Shown here one piece after another: positions 1 through 8,605 of a stretch of DNA of 64,000 nucleotides (within the stretch, counting starts at the first letter, position 1; each line of letters opens with the position of its first letter). Source of the DNA: Herminiimonas sp. KBW02 (GTDB lineage: Bacteria > Pseudomonadota > Gammaproteobacteria > Burkholderiales > Burkholderiaceae_D); the NCBI RefSeq assembly GCF_003852535.1, contig NZ_QAJP01000002.1:186001-250000 (forward strand). The letters are read 5' to 3'. The notes beneath the pieces were generated by a model. That model was given only the letters and a program-made list of their open reading frames with translations, ran no database searches and had not been told where the DNA came from. The translations under genes and the position numbers were made by a program.

Positions 1-572
1 TGTTCGCCCGGCAAATCGCGGGTCGCTTCCCTGAAGCGGCGCAACTGCTCCTGCACCGGCAATACCGGGTTGTCCGGATCTTCCGCGTTGGCGAAGTGCG
101 TGACAAAAGAAATATGGTCTACTGCCGGAATAGCGCGCAGGCGCTCGTAAGCCGCCCGATATTTCGCTGGCGTAAAGCCGAGTCTATTCATCCCGCTATT
201 CAGTTTCAGATGAACGTCGATTTTCGTCTGTAAACGTGCCTGCTCCAGCATCGTCAACTGTTCTTCGCAGTGTATGACGGTATCCAGCTGATACTCAGCC
301 AGCAGTTGCGGATCGGAAGCATCAAAGAATCCTTCCAGCAACAGGATGCGTTTGTTCCAGCCGAGTTCACGCAAGCGCGCCGCTGCATCCAGTTCTATCA
401 ATCCCAGTCCGTCCGCTGCGGCAAAGCCACGCATGCCGCGCTCCAGCCCGTGCCCGTAAGCATTAGCTTTCACTACCGCCCATGCCCTGGAATGTGGCGC
501 ACGTGCTTTGGCCAGCGCAAGATTACTGCGCAATGCGGCGATATCTATGGTAGCAATAAGGGGTCTGGGCAT
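1..572 (-). CDS. alr: Alanine racemase, 3' part cut off by window edge
   Basis: This gene makes D-alanine from L-alanine with pyridoxal phosphate, for peptidoglycan. It reads leftward from an ATG at 572 and is open to base 1, about 190 codons, so roughly the N-terminal half of a normal 355-370 residue enzyme is present. The protein starts MPRPLIATIDIAALRSNL and carries the PLP-lysine motif VVKANAYGHG near residue 35. Further on it has the barrel segments KLNSGMNRLGF and FVTHFANAED that are typical of the family. It is divergent from lplT. The catalytic tyrosine of the C-terminal domain lies outside the window and could not be checked. Confidence 0.95.
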   Translation of the reverse strand, partial: MPRPLIATIDIAALRSNLALAKARAPHSRAWAVVKANAYGHGLERGMRGFAAADGLGLIELDAAARLRELGWNKRILLLEGFFDASDPQLLAEYQLDTVIHCEEQLTMLEQARLQTKIDVHLKLNSGMNRLGFTPAKYRAAYERLRAIPAVDHISFVTHFANAEDPDNPVLPVQEQLRRFREATRDLPGE

Positions 573-687
573 ACGACAATGTAAAGAAAGTTAAATCGTG
601 ACATTCGATCAAGGCGATTTTTTGACGAATCTATTTGCGAATTTATTTATTTTACCGGACGCATTGCATTAACGATGCGCAAATCAA

Positions 688-715
688 TTGAAGCCGCCGA
701 GATTCATGGTATAAA
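688..715 (+). promoter_or_regulatory. Probable lplT promoter
   Basis: A TTGAAG box at 688-693 and a TATAAA box at 710-715 are spaced by 16 bases. TG stands one base before the -10 box, as in extended -10 promoters. The predicted start near 722 leaves a short leader before the lplT start codon. This is read by eye only. Confidence 0.45.
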
Positions 716-747
716 GTCAGCCAGAGACACACTGCAAAAATAGATTA

Positions 748-2016
748 ATGCGAATGAATCGCGGTTTTTATACCATCATGGCGGCGCAGTTTTTTTCCTC
801 GCTCGCCGACAACGCCCTCCTGATAGCGGCCATAGCCTTATTAACGGTAATGAAGTCACCCGAATGGATGACTCCATTGCTGAAGCTATTCTTTGTCCTG
901 TCTTATGTATTACTCGCCGCTTTTGTCGGTGCTTTCGCGGATGCGCTGCCCAAGGGACGCGTCATGTTTATCACCAACCTGATCAAAATTTTCGGTTGCG
1001 GCATGATGTTCTTCGATGTCCATCCGCTGATTGCCTATGCCGTGGTCGGTTTTGGTGCAGCAGCTTATTCACCGGCCAAGTACGGCATCCTCACAGAATT
1101 ACTACCGGCGGAGAAACTGGTCGCCGCCAATGGCTGGATAGAAGGCTTGACCGTTTCCTCCATTATCCTCGGCACCGTAATGGGAGGTGCACTCATCAAT
1201 CCCAACGTTGCCGCCAAACTACTCGCCTTCGATTTCCCCATCATTAACTTTGGCATAGATACACCAGCCGAAGCAGCACTCTGCATTATCACCGTCTCTT
1301 ACCTGCTCGCCGCACTCTTCAATCTCCGCATCCCTGACACCGGCGCCCGCTACCAGCATCAGGAACGCAACCCCATCAAACTCATCGGCGACTTTGCCAA
1401 CTGTTTCACCACTTTGTGGCGTGATCGCCTCGGGCAGATCTCGCTGGCTGTGACCACGCTGTTCTGGGGTGCCGGTGCAACCTTACAGTTCATCGTTTTG
1501 AAATGGGCTGAGAAATCACTGAATATGCCGCTCGACAAGGCTGCGATCCTGCAAGGTATCGTGGCTGTCGGCGTCGCACTCGGTGCAGTTGCTGCCGCAC
1601 GCTTTGTACCGTTGAAGAAATCGCTGACGGTGATGCCGCTCGGCGTCATCATGGGTGTGGTCGTCATCATCATGACCATGGTGCACACAGTGTGGCTGGC
1701 GTATCCGCTGCTGGTATTGGTGGGCGCCTTGTCAGGTTACTTCGTAGTGCCTATGAATGCACTGCTGCAGCATCGCGGCCACGTCCTGATGAGTGCGGGT
1801 CACTCGATTGCGGTGCAGAACTTCAATGAGAATTTGTCAGTACTGACCATGTTGCTGCTGTATGCGCTGATGGTCAAACTGGATCTGAACATCAATATCG
1901 TCATCATCATGTTTGGCCTGTCGGTCTCCGGCATCATGTACCTGATCATGCGCAAGCATGCCGCCAACCAGCGTGAACATGATTCGCTGTCACTGATAGG
2001 CGAACCGAAACACTAA
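748..2016 (+). CDS. lplT: Lysophospholipid transporter LplT
   Basis: This is an inner-membrane major facilitator family carrier of 422 residues that flips lysophospholipids inward for re-acylation. The N-terminus reads FYTIMAAQFFSSLADNALL, the LplT signature, and about twelve hydrophobic segments follow. In enterobacteria lplT is joined to the acyltransferase gene aas; here no acyltransferase is adjacent, so re-acylation must be encoded elsewhere. An ATG at 748 and another at 754 are both possible starts and no strong ribosome site separates them. The gene ends 14 bases before the convergent DUF1853 gene. Confidence 0.92.
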   Translation: MRMNRGFYTIMAAQFFSSLADNALLIAAIALLTVMKSPEWMTPLLKLFFVLSYVLLAAFVGAFADALPKGRVMFITNLIKIFGCGMMFFDVHPLIAYAVVGFGAAAYSPAKYGILTELLPAEKLVAANGWIEGLTVSSIILGTVMGGALINPNVAAKLLAFDFPIINFGIDTPAEAALCIITVSYLLAALFNLRIPDTGARYQHQERNPIKLIGDFANCFTTLWRDRLGQISLAVTTLFWGAGATLQFIVLKWAEKSLNMPLDKAAILQGIVAVGVALGAVAAARFVPLKKSLTVMPLGVIMGVVVIIMTMVHTVWLAYPLLVLVGALSGYFVVPMNALLQHRGHVLMSAGHSIAVQNFNENLSVLTMLLLYALMVKLDLNINIVIIMFGLSVSGIMYLIMRKHAANQREHDSLSLIGEPKH

Positions 2017-2030
2017 GTTGAAACACGCAG

Positions 2031-3038
2031 TTACTGCGGCAGCGGGTGAACCAGCTTCACTCGCTGACCAGCCCGGGTGCGCCAGTCATCCGGCACGATA
2101 AAGCCCCGACTGCTTTCCAGCGCCACATCTCCCCTCACATCCAGCAAGACTACCAATACCGGCATCGTGTCATCCACGAAATGCGCCGCCAGCATTTCTT
2201 GTAATGCCTGCTTGTCCATGGTCTTTGATAAATCCAGCTTGGCCGGTGCCAGCCAGTGCAAACGCGGCACCACGGCATAACGTTCGGCCGTCATCTGCTC
2301 GGTCTCGGCCAATGCACACCAAAAGCCACGACAATGATCGACGGAAATACCGCATATCGCCGCATTTGCCCTATCGTCCTGGTGATAAAACAACCAACCC
2401 TTGACCAGCGCCTGTGCCTGCTTCACGGGTGCTGACAAATGCACCTGCGCCGCCGGATGCTGCGACAACATCAGTTGACGCTCAAGTATTTTGTGCATTT
2501 TTGCACCCAGCGTATCTGCCAGGTTAGGCCCGACAAAGTAATCAGCGTCTTCACCGGCACCGCTGGATTCCAGCAAATAAAACTTGGTGGCAAACTCCCA
2601 GTGCAACAAACCCTCACCATCACGCAGCAGGAAATCGAACTCGCCTATCGTGCTGTTCTTGCCCGCTCTTACCTGCACGCCATGCGCGGCAAGTAAGCCG
2701 CGTGCCTCGAAATAATAAGCCAGCAGCTTTTCCGCATAGCGTCCGAGGCGGGTAAACACTTGTACATTGAGGTAACGATGCAAGGCATCCGGATCCCTGT
2801 CCAGCGCTTGCAGCCAGTCATTGATATCGTGCGGCAGAGCCCCCTGCAGAGTGGCAATTTTTCCCTGCCATTGCGGCGCCTGCGGATCAAGCAGATCGGG
2901 AGCATCGAGCAGCCATGCCAGGGAACGGACATGGATATCGTTGAGATGCCCCCAACGCTGCTCGAATTGAGTTTGGAATGTATCTGTCAAATTGGCAGCC
3001 AAATTCGCGGCCTGGTTAACCGTTAGCCTTGTCGGCAT
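2031..3038 (-). CDS. DUF1853 family protein
   Basis: This is a 335-residue protein of a conserved proteobacterial family without a settled function. The centre reads LGRYAEKLLAYYFEARG and later GEFDFLLRDGEGLLHWEFATKFYL. The spaced acidic residues and the E-x-K-like WEFATKF element recall PD-(D/E)XK nuclease folds; that link is inference. The start at 3038 overlaps the end of the upstream uracil-DNA glycosylase gene by 23 bases, so the two are probably co-transcribed and translationally coupled. That adjacency to a DNA-repair gene is suggestive but does not prove a repair role. Confidence 0.8.
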   Translation of the reverse strand: MPTRLTVNQAANLAANLTDTFQTQFEQRWGHLNDIHVRSLAWLLDAPDLLDPQAPQWQGKIATLQGALPHDINDWLQALDRDPDALHRYLNVQVFTRLGRYAEKLLAYYFEARGLLAAHGVQVRAGKNSTIGEFDFLLRDGEGLLHWEFATKFYLLESSGAGEDADYFVGPNLADTLGAKMHKILERQLMLSQHPAAQVHLSAPVKQAQALVKGWLFYHQDDRANAAICGISVDHCRGFWCALAETEQMTAERYAVVPRLHWLAPAKLDLSKTMDKQALQEMLAAHFVDDTMPVLVVLLDVRGDVALESSRGFIVPDDWRTRAGQRVKLVHPLPQ

Positions 3039-3870
3039 AAGTTTGCATCGCCAGGCATAAATCCGCCCAGGCTTTGCTCTTGTCTTTCAGCGTGCGTAGC
3101 AAATACGCCGGGTGATAGGTAACGACGACCGGGATATCCGCGTAGCGATGTACGGTACCGCGTAATCTGGCGACAGGCGTGGCCGGATCCAGCTTCAGCA
3201 GAGATAGCGCGGCGGTCTTGCCCAATGCCACAATCACGGTCGGATTGATTAACTCTATCTGCCGTTGCAGGTAGGGCAGGCAGGCGTCACTCTCCGCCGC
3301 AACCGGTGCACGGTCACGTTTGTTTTCATCGGTAGGACGGCATTTGACGATATTCGCGATATAGGTATTCTCGCCGCGCTTCAGCCCCATCGCCACGAAC
3401 ATATTGTCGAGCAGCTTGCCAGCCGGCCCGACGAAAGGCTCGCCCTGGAAATCCTCATTGCGCCCCGGGCCTTCACCGACGAATAACCATTTGGCTTTTT
3501 GATCGCCAACGCCGAAAACAGTTTGCGTACGCCCCTTGCATAAACCACATTCGGTGCAACTGCTGACTACCGCCTTCAACTGGTCCCAGTTCATGCTGCC
3601 AATATTGGTAGCCGGCTGCACCAGCGCAGTAGGCGCTGCAGGAACAGCTGCCGGAGTAATGGCAACATCATCGTCGCCCCAGGCCGATGCGCTCTGCTCA
3701 GCAACTCGCAACGGCGTAGCAACTGCCACGCTGTCCTCAATAAATTCAGTTACTTCCTCCGGGGCAGCAGCCTCAGGCTCCAGGGTCTGCAGCACGGCTG
3801 TGCGTTGCGACCACACAGGTCCCAGCCCCATCTCCTGCAGGAATGCGATACGACGATCCTGATTACTCAT
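3016..3870 (-). CDS. Uracil-DNA glycosylase, family 4 (Fe-S type)
   Basis: The enzyme removes uracil from DNA in base-excision repair. Of 284 residues, the first 90 or so form an Ala/Pro-rich, poorly conserved leader. The catalytic domain then starts with CTECGLC at 105-111, the motif GEGPG at 132-136 and GEPFVGPAGKLLDNM, followed by VKCRP and a further Cys in DACLPYL. These cysteines fit the ligands of the 4Fe-4S cluster of family 4 enzymes. The start codon overlaps the rimI stop by 4 bases, placing it in a tsaB-rimI-udg-DUF1853 operon. Confidence 0.93.
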   Translation of the reverse strand: MSNQDRRIAFLQEMGLGPVWSQRTAVLQTLEPEAAAPEEVTEFIEDSVAVATPLRVAEQSASAWGDDDVAITPAAVPAAPTALVQPATNIGSMNWDQLKAVVSSCTECGLCKGRTQTVFGVGDQKAKWLFVGEGPGRNEDFQGEPFVGPAGKLLDNMFVAMGLKRGENTYIANIVKCRPTDENKRDRAPVAAESDACLPYLQRQIELINPTVIVALGKTAALSLLKLDPATPVARLRGTVHRYADIPVVVTYHPAYLLRTLKDKSKAWADLCLAMQTYADKANG

Positions 3871-4370
3871 AGCGCAAGCTTCATGACTAGCGCATCTTCA
3901 CGCTGATTATTCGGTGCCGGATAGTAGCCTTTGCGCACGCCTATGCGACTAAAACCATAATGGCGATAAATTTTTTCTGCACGCGTGTTGGACGGACGCA
4001 CTTCCAGCAAAATCGCTTCCAGTTTTCTTTCCTGCGCAATTGCTTTGGCTTTATTCAGCAACAGGATACCGATACCCTGCCCCTGCAAATCACGATGCAC
4101 GGTGATGTTCAGCAAGTGCGCATCATCAACTGAGGGCATCAGCAGGAAATAACCGCTCAGGGCGCCGGAAGCGTCGCGCAGTATCCAGGTTTCGTAACCG
4201 CTATTAATGGAGTCGAGGAAATTTCCACGCGTCCAGGGGAAAGGATAAACATCATTTTCGATAGCCAGTACGTCGCTGATATCGGTCGGCTGCATCCGAT
4301 AAAAATAAAACTTGTTCGCTGGCGGTGGCGGCGCCTTGAACTGCGGGATAGGACTGGGCACGGAACTCAT
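3867..4370 (-). CDS. rimI: Ribosomal protein S18-alanine N-acetyltransferase RimI
   Basis: This is a GNAT-fold acetyltransferase of 167 residues that acetylates the N-terminal alanine of ribosomal protein S18. The acetyl-CoA loop is visible as LQGQGIGILLL, preceded by LLNITVHRD, and the C-terminal motif EKIYRHYGFSRIG follows. A roughly 15-residue proline-rich N-terminal extension (FKAPPPPANK) precedes the domain. It sits between tsaB and the glycosylase gene with 4-base start/stop overlaps on both sides, the usual tsaB-rimI pairing in proteobacteria. Confidence 0.93.
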   Translation of the reverse strand: MSSVPSPIPQFKAPPPPANKFYFYRMQPTDISDVLAIENDVYPFPWTRGNFLDSINSGYETWILRDASGALSGYFLLMPSVDDAHLLNITVHRDLQGQGIGILLLNKAKAIAQERKLEAILLEVRPSNTRAEKIYRHYGFSRIGVRKGYYPAPNNQREDALVMKLAL

Positions 4371-5065
4371 GCGGCCTCCCTTGCAGCCTTTTCCAGACGT
4401 TCCATCGTTGTCAATGCCACCTTGTTACGCAAGTACAGGGGCTCGGCGGCACTCGCTACCACCGCCAGACCCTGCGCATAAGCGAGCGCGCCCAGCGTCG
4501 CAATCTGTTCCGCCTGCGGCAGCATATCTTTCAATGCATTTGCAAAAAACGGCTGTGCAGCAAAATCCGCCGCATACGCTTGCAAGCCATTCCCGCATGC
4601 GCTCACCTCGCCTTGCGGCTGAACCTCACGCGCAGATGACAAACTCGGTGCAATCACAGTCTGCCAGCCATCGGCGTAGCGATACTGCGCCCAATATACT
4701 TCGCCCATGCGTGCGTCGAGTACGGCCAGCACATCGGTCGCGCCGGTCTGTTCACGGCAAGCCTGTGCCAGTGCCAGCAAGGTTACGGTAGGCAATAAAA
4801 GTTTATCCGCGCCGTAGGCCAGGCCTTGTGCAATACCGCAAGCAGTACGTACACCGGTAAACGAACCAGGCCCGGCGCCGAAAGCAATCGCATCGCAATC
4901 GCGCAAGGCAATACCGGCATCCTGCAACAAAGCCTGCACCATGGGCAGGATGCTTTGCGAATGCGTGCTGATACCTGCCGCCTGGCGGCTGCTATGCACA
5001 CCGTTGTGTAATAGCGCCGCGGAAGCCAGTTCAGAAGATGTTTCTATAGCGAGTATCGTAGACAT
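4367..5065 (-). CDS. tsaB: tRNA threonylcarbamoyladenosine biosynthesis protein TsaB
   Basis: TsaB dimerises with TsaD to make the t6A modification at position 37 of ANN-decoding tRNAs. The 232-residue protein begins MSTILAIETSSELASAALL, the ASKHA-type phosphate-binding start, and holds the family motif AFGAGPGSFTGVRTACGIAQGLAYG around residues 60-85. It is the first gene of the minus-strand operon with rimI, the glycosylase and the DUF1853 gene. The divergent thioredoxin-like gene lies 118 bases away. Confidence 0.95.
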   Translation of the reverse strand: MSTILAIETSSELASAALLHNGVHSSRQAAGISTHSQSILPMVQALLQDAGIALRDCDAIAFGAGPGSFTGVRTACGIAQGLAYGADKLLLPTVTLLALAQACREQTGATDVLAVLDARMGEVYWAQYRYADGWQTVIAPSLSSAREVQPQGEVSACGNGLQAYAADFAAQPFFANALKDMLPQAEQIATLGALAYAQGLAVVASAAEPLYLRNKVALTTMERLEKAAREAA

Positions 5066-5183
5066 GGGGCTATTTTACCGTGCGTATCGCCATCGGTGCT
5101 GGGAAGCGATGCATTTGTCGTTGCGGCGCATTTCCTGCGCGTGCAGGCGCTCCCGATGCGATAGAAAACGGTAGAATACCGCC

Positions 5184-5606
5184 ATGGCAAGTATCACTCT
5201 AGAACCACATAATCAGCAGCAGCTCACGCAACGCATGCAAGACGACGTTTGGGTCGTGGCCTGTTTGTGCGCGGCCTGGTGCGACGTCTGCACCAATTAC
5301 CGACCCGGCTTTGACGAGCTGGCGGCGCAGCATCCCGACAAACTATTTGTCTGGATAGATATAGAAGACCGGGCAGACCTGATCGGCGACTTCGATGTCG
5401 AGAACTTCCCTACCCTGCTCATCCAGCGCGGCGACGATGTGATGTTTTACGGCACCACCATGCCGGATCATCGCATCGCGCATCGCCTGCTCACTTCACA
5501 CGAAGGAAAAAGCGCAGCCGAACTCAAGGCATATACACAAAGCAGCGCCGAGTACCGCGAGTGGCAGGATGAACGCAATCTGCGACAGGCGCTGACTCAA
5601 AACTGA
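5184..5606 (+). CDS. Thioredoxin-family protein with CDVC active site
   Basis: This is a 140-residue thioredoxin-fold protein without a signal peptide, so probably cytoplasmic. The redox motif is WCDVC near residue 33 instead of the WCGPC of true thioredoxins. The strand DLIGDFDVENFPTLLIQRG carries the cis-proline that faces the active site. The altered dipeptide between the cysteines should shift the redox potential; its partner is unknown. It is a single gene between tsaB and the cold-shock gene and ends in a bidirectional terminator. Confidence 0.85.
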   Translation: MASITLEPHNQQQLTQRMQDDVWVVACLCAAWCDVCTNYRPGFDELAAQHPDKLFVWIDIEDRADLIGDFDVENFPTLLIQRGDDVMFYGTTMPDHRIAHRLLTSHEGKSAAELKAYTQSSAEYREWQDERNLRQALTQN

Positions 5607-5645
5607 ACACCCCGTTCCTGCAGCGCTTCTGAAAGTGACAGGCGA

Positions 5646-5675
5646 AAAAAAATCCTCAGCATGCTGAGGATTTTT
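5646..5675. terminator. Bidirectional intrinsic terminator
   Basis: The palindrome AATCCTCAGCATGCTGAGGATT at 5651-5672 in effect forms a 9-11 bp stem. It has A residues on its left and T residues on its right. It therefore can end both the thioredoxin-like gene (plus) and the cold-shock gene (minus). Confidence 0.85.
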
Positions 5676-5696
5676 CTATTTCGTTTGATCCAGCTC

Positions 5697-5900
5697 TTAG
5701 ATAGGCTGAATGTTCGAAGCTTGCTTGCCTTTAGGACCAGCTGTCACTTCAAAAGAAACGCGTTGGTTCTCTTGCAGCGATTTGAAGCCGCTCGACTGAA
5801 TAGCCGAGAAGTGCGCGAACAAATCTTCGCCGCCTTCGTCAGGGGTAATAAAGCCGAAGCCTTTCGAGTCATTGAACCATTTTACGATACCAGTTGCCAT
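5697..5900 (-). CDS. cspA: Cold-shock protein, CspA family
   Basis: This is a 67-residue single cold-shock domain that binds single-stranded RNA and DNA. RNP1 is KGFGFITPD and RNP2 is DLFAHFSAI, followed by [20 protein letters not shown]. It fits the length and sequence of CspA/CspD proteins of betaproteobacteria; which paralogue it is cannot be told from one copy. A long AT-rich leader of about 100 bases precedes the gene. Confidence 0.95.
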   Translation of the reverse strand: MATGIVKWFNDSKGFGFITPDEGGEDLFAHFSAIQSSGFKSLQENQRVSFEVTAGPKGKQASNIQPI

Positions 5901-6040
5901 TACAATTCCTAATTTCAGTTAAGTTGGGCAGTTGCCCGTTGGATCGTTTCAACCAAGACAGGAATGACAGACTAACTGCACCACTAACTCGAATCTCAAC
6001 GATGGCTGATTATACCGGGATTAAAATAAAAAAAGTTAAA
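5901..6040 (-). promoter_or_regulatory. Cold-shock gene promoter and long 5' leader
   Basis: On the minus strand a TATAAT box at 6014-6009 is preceded by GG and by a very AT-rich stretch (6020-6060) that could act as an UP-like element. A start near 6001 gives a leader of about 100 bases before the ATG at 5900. Long leaders are known to control translation of cspA-type mRNAs by temperature; this instance is inferred. The rest of the gap up to 6226 shows no gene. Confidence 0.5.
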
Positions 6041-6226
6041 TTTTAATAATCTCTCAATATTGTTTAGAGATAAGTCCAGCACTTTATCGAATAAGCGCAC
6101 AACTCGTACGGTTAAGTTGCCAAATTCAACAGCAAACTGACCTTATATATCAGTTCACCCATGCCATCTGACCCGGCTTGACGGTTGAACAAGCTGCTGT
6201 TTTCAGTTGACGATTGCTTGCATGCA

Positions 6227-6925
6227 TCAAGGCTTGGCCGCCGGCACATTCGCCTTTTCCGCTTTCTTTCTGGCAATCTCTTTTTGCTTTTCTTCGGCTG
6301 CACGCACTTTTTCCTCGTAGCGTTGCACGTTCTCTGCACGCTTTTGTGCATCTGCCGCTTCGTTCTCTTTCAGCAAGCGCTGTTTCTCGGCAAACTCTGC
6401 ATTGCGTTTTGCATAGGCCTCAGCACGTGCCTTGCGCTGCGCTTCTTCTGTGGCGCCAGGACCATCCTTCGGCGTACGTTCGTCTGCAGGCTTGTCCGTG
6501 TTCGCAGCAGCTTTATCTGCGCTCTGCGCGTTCTTCTCTGCCAGGCGGCGATCACGCTCGTCAACTTTGGCATGGCGGATATACGAGTTGGCTTCGATTT
6601 CTATCGGCTTGATCGCAACCATATCCAGGCGTCGTTGTTCCTTGATCTTGTCGAGGCAGGAAGTGGTAAAGAACACTTTGTAGCAAGCCTTTTGTTCGTC
6701 AGCAAAGCGCTTCTCGATATCCGCCCGCGTCTTCGTCACTTCTGCCACTGCACGTTCGGCCACTTCGTTCGATTTGATCGTATCGGCCGGATAACGCTCC
6801 ACCAGCTCCTTGGGTAAATACGCCCGAGCTGATGTGTCAGCCTCGACTGAAGCTGGCTGCGCCAACGCAACATTGCCGACCAACAAGAAGGCCGCGCTAA
6901 GGCAAGTAGAAAATATATATTTCAT
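6227..6925 (-). CDS. Hypothetical secreted coiled-coil protein
   Basis: I do not recognise a named family. The 232-residue protein has a Sec signal peptide with likely cleavage after NVALA-Q near residue 22. A middle section has two cysteines close together (KACYKVFFTTSCLDKIKEQ), possibly a disulfide. After residue 110 it is almost only charged residues and alanine, with long heptad-like runs (EEAQRKARAEAYAKRNAEF) that predict a helix or coiled coil. It is probably periplasmic. It lies downstream of zapE with a 46-base gap and may be co-transcribed with it. Confidence 0.75.
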   Translation of the reverse strand: MKYIFSTCLSAAFLLVGNVALAQPASVEADTSARAYLPKELVERYPADTIKSNEVAERAVAEVTKTRADIEKRFADEQKACYKVFFTTSCLDKIKEQRRLDMVAIKPIEIEANSYIRHAKVDERDRRLAEKNAQSADKAAANTDKPADERTPKDGPGATEEAQRKARAEAYAKRNAEFAEKQRLLKENEAADAQKRAENVQRYEEKVRAAEEKQKEIARKKAEKANVPAAKP

Positions 6926-6971
6926 CTATCGTTAATTCAAATTAAGGCAAGTACTGCTCTGCAGCAGTGAC

Positions 6972-8069
6972 TCATAAAATCGCGTTAGCCTGGAGTCGAC
7001 GCTCTGCTTCCATGTATTCGCTCGATTGCATCTCGATCAAACGCGACACTGTACGTTGAAATTCAGCAATCTGCGCACCGTCAGTATACAACTCATCCAT
7101 CGCCACCTCGGCCGAGATGACCAGTTTAATCTTGTGATCATACAAGACGTCTATCAGCCAGATGAAGCGTCGGACTGCGGAAGCCATACCGGCCGACATC
7201 ACCGGCACATCCGATAAAAACACGGTATGAAAGCGGCTGGCCAGCTCCAGATAATCGTTTTGCGAGCGCGGGCCGCCACACAAGGTGGCAAAGTCGAACC
7301 AAATGACGCCACCAGCCCGACGCAATGCGCGCACATCACGCCCTTCAATTTTCAGGTTTGGATTTTCATCCGTGGTTTCAGCAATGCGTGCAAACGCCAC
7401 CCGCATCGCTTCGCTGGCCTTTTCATTCAGCGGCCAGTAGTAAGCATCCACCTGCTCCAGTGCGCGCTTGCGATAATCGTTGCCACTATCGACATTCACG
7501 ATATCCAGCTTCTCTTTCAACAAGGCGATGGTTGGCAACATGCGATCCCTGTGCAAACCATCCGGGTACAAGGTGTCTGGATGGAAGTTAGAGGTAATGA
7601 TGAAAGACACGCCATTCTCAAACAATGCCTTGAACAAATTGTAGAGAATCATTGCATCGGCAATATCGATGACATGGAATTCATCAAAGCAAATCAGGCG
7701 ATATTTCTTCGCAATACGCTTCGCCACTTCATCCAGCGGATTGACCACCATCTTCAACTCATCCAGCTCGCGATGTACGCTGCGCATGAATTCATGGAAG
7801 TGCACGCGCGTCTTGCGCACCAGCGGCACCACCGAATAAAAACTATCCATCAGGAATGATTTACCACGGCCTACCCCGCCCCACATGTAAATGCCACGCG
7901 GAATTTCAGGCGGCCGCAAGAAGCGCAGAAATGCATTGGCGCGCTGTGCTTTGTACTCTACCCATTCATCATAGGCTTGCTGCAAACGATTGACGGCATT
8001 GAGCTGCGATTCATCGGCAACGAATCCGCGTTGCGATAATGCATGCTCATAAAATTCACGTACATTCAT
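6972..8069 (-). CDS. zapE: Cell division protein ZapE (AFG1-like ATPase)
   Basis: ZapE is an ATPase that acts on FtsZ rings during late division, and relatives work in mitochondrial protein quality control. The 365-residue protein has Walker A GGVGRGKS at 64-71 and Walker B LICFDEFHV, then the family elements IITSNFHPDTLY and FATLCGGPRSQNDY. Length and start match the family. In many proteobacteria zapE lies beside the 2-oxoglutarate dehydrogenase cluster, as here, where only the small lipoprotein gene separates it from lpdA. Confidence 0.94.
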   Translation of the reverse strand: MNVREFYEHALSQRGFVADESQLNAVNRLQQAYDEWVEYKAQRANAFLRFLRPPEIPRGIYMWGGVGRGKSFLMDSFYSVVPLVRKTRVHFHEFMRSVHRELDELKMVVNPLDEVAKRIAKKYRLICFDEFHVIDIADAMILYNLFKALFENGVSFIITSNFHPDTLYPDGLHRDRMLPTIALLKEKLDIVNVDSGNDYRKRALEQVDAYYWPLNEKASEAMRVAFARIAETTDENPNLKIEGRDVRALRRAGGVIWFDFATLCGGPRSQNDYLELASRFHTVFLSDVPVMSAGMASAVRRFIWLIDVLYDHKIKLVISAEVAMDELYTDGAQIAEFQRTVSRLIEMQSSEYMEAERRLQANAIL

Positions 8070-8120
8070 GCGGCTAAGATCCAGTTTATAGTTTCGCTAT
8101 CAAGCGGATATGTACTTTCA

Positions 8121-8151
8121 GAAAAAAATGGGCGAGTCATTGCTCGCCCAT
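8121..8151 (-). terminator. Intrinsic terminator after the lipoprotein gene
   Basis: A 9-bp stem ATGGGCGAG / CTCGCCCAT (8128-8136 with 8143-8151) has a 6-base loop. On the minus strand it is followed by seven T residues. It should end the lpdA-lipoprotein transcript before zapE. Confidence 0.8.
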
Positions 8152-8185
8152 ATGTGTCTGCACCATGCGACCTGCAGAATACTTT

Positions 8186-8593
8186 TTACTGCGGCGCCAT
8201 ATTGACCACGACGCGAGGAGGATAATAGCCACCGCCACCTGAGCTGATAGGCAAACTAAAGCCCAGCCCCATACCCACTGCGCCGCTGCCGCCACCCAGA
8301 CCCAGGCCTACCCGCGAGCCAGATGAAGCTGGTGCGTACGGAGGCAAACGCAATTCCGTCGTGCGATAGCCCGCCTTATTGCAGATAATCCGCAACTCGC
8401 CGTTGGCACCGCCCAATTGCACGGTGGCGGGTGTCAACACACTCCAGCTGCCGGAATTGGTCGTCACCGAACAATTGGCACCGCCAAACTCCTGCCCGTT
8501 GGATGCCGTCGCAACGGACACGCGACCATCTCCATTACCGCTGGTTGCACAAGCGGTCAGTAGTAAAGGCAAAAGCAAGGCGGCATATCGCAT
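8186..8593 (-). CDS. Small glycine-rich lipoprotein
   Basis: The 135-residue product has a short signal peptide with lipobox LLTAC, so the lipidated cysteine is near residue 15. The mature part has a beta-rich section with a cysteine pair (GGANCSVTTNSGSW, LRIICNKAGYR) and a glycine-rich tail (GLGLGGGSGAVGMGLGF) ending YYPPRVVVNMAPQ. The layout recalls small surface lipoproteins with a PEGA-like domain (CNKAGYRTTEL), which is inference. It follows lpdA by 12 bases and is probably in its transcript. Confidence 0.78.
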   Translation of the reverse strand: MRYAALLLPLLLTACATSGNGDGRVSVATASNGQEFGGANCSVTTNSGSWSVLTPATVQLGGANGELRIICNKAGYRTTELRLPPYAPASSGSRVGLGLGGGSGAVGMGLGFSLPISSGGGGYYPPRVVVNMAPQ

Positions 8594-8605
8594 TAAAAAT
8601 TACTC

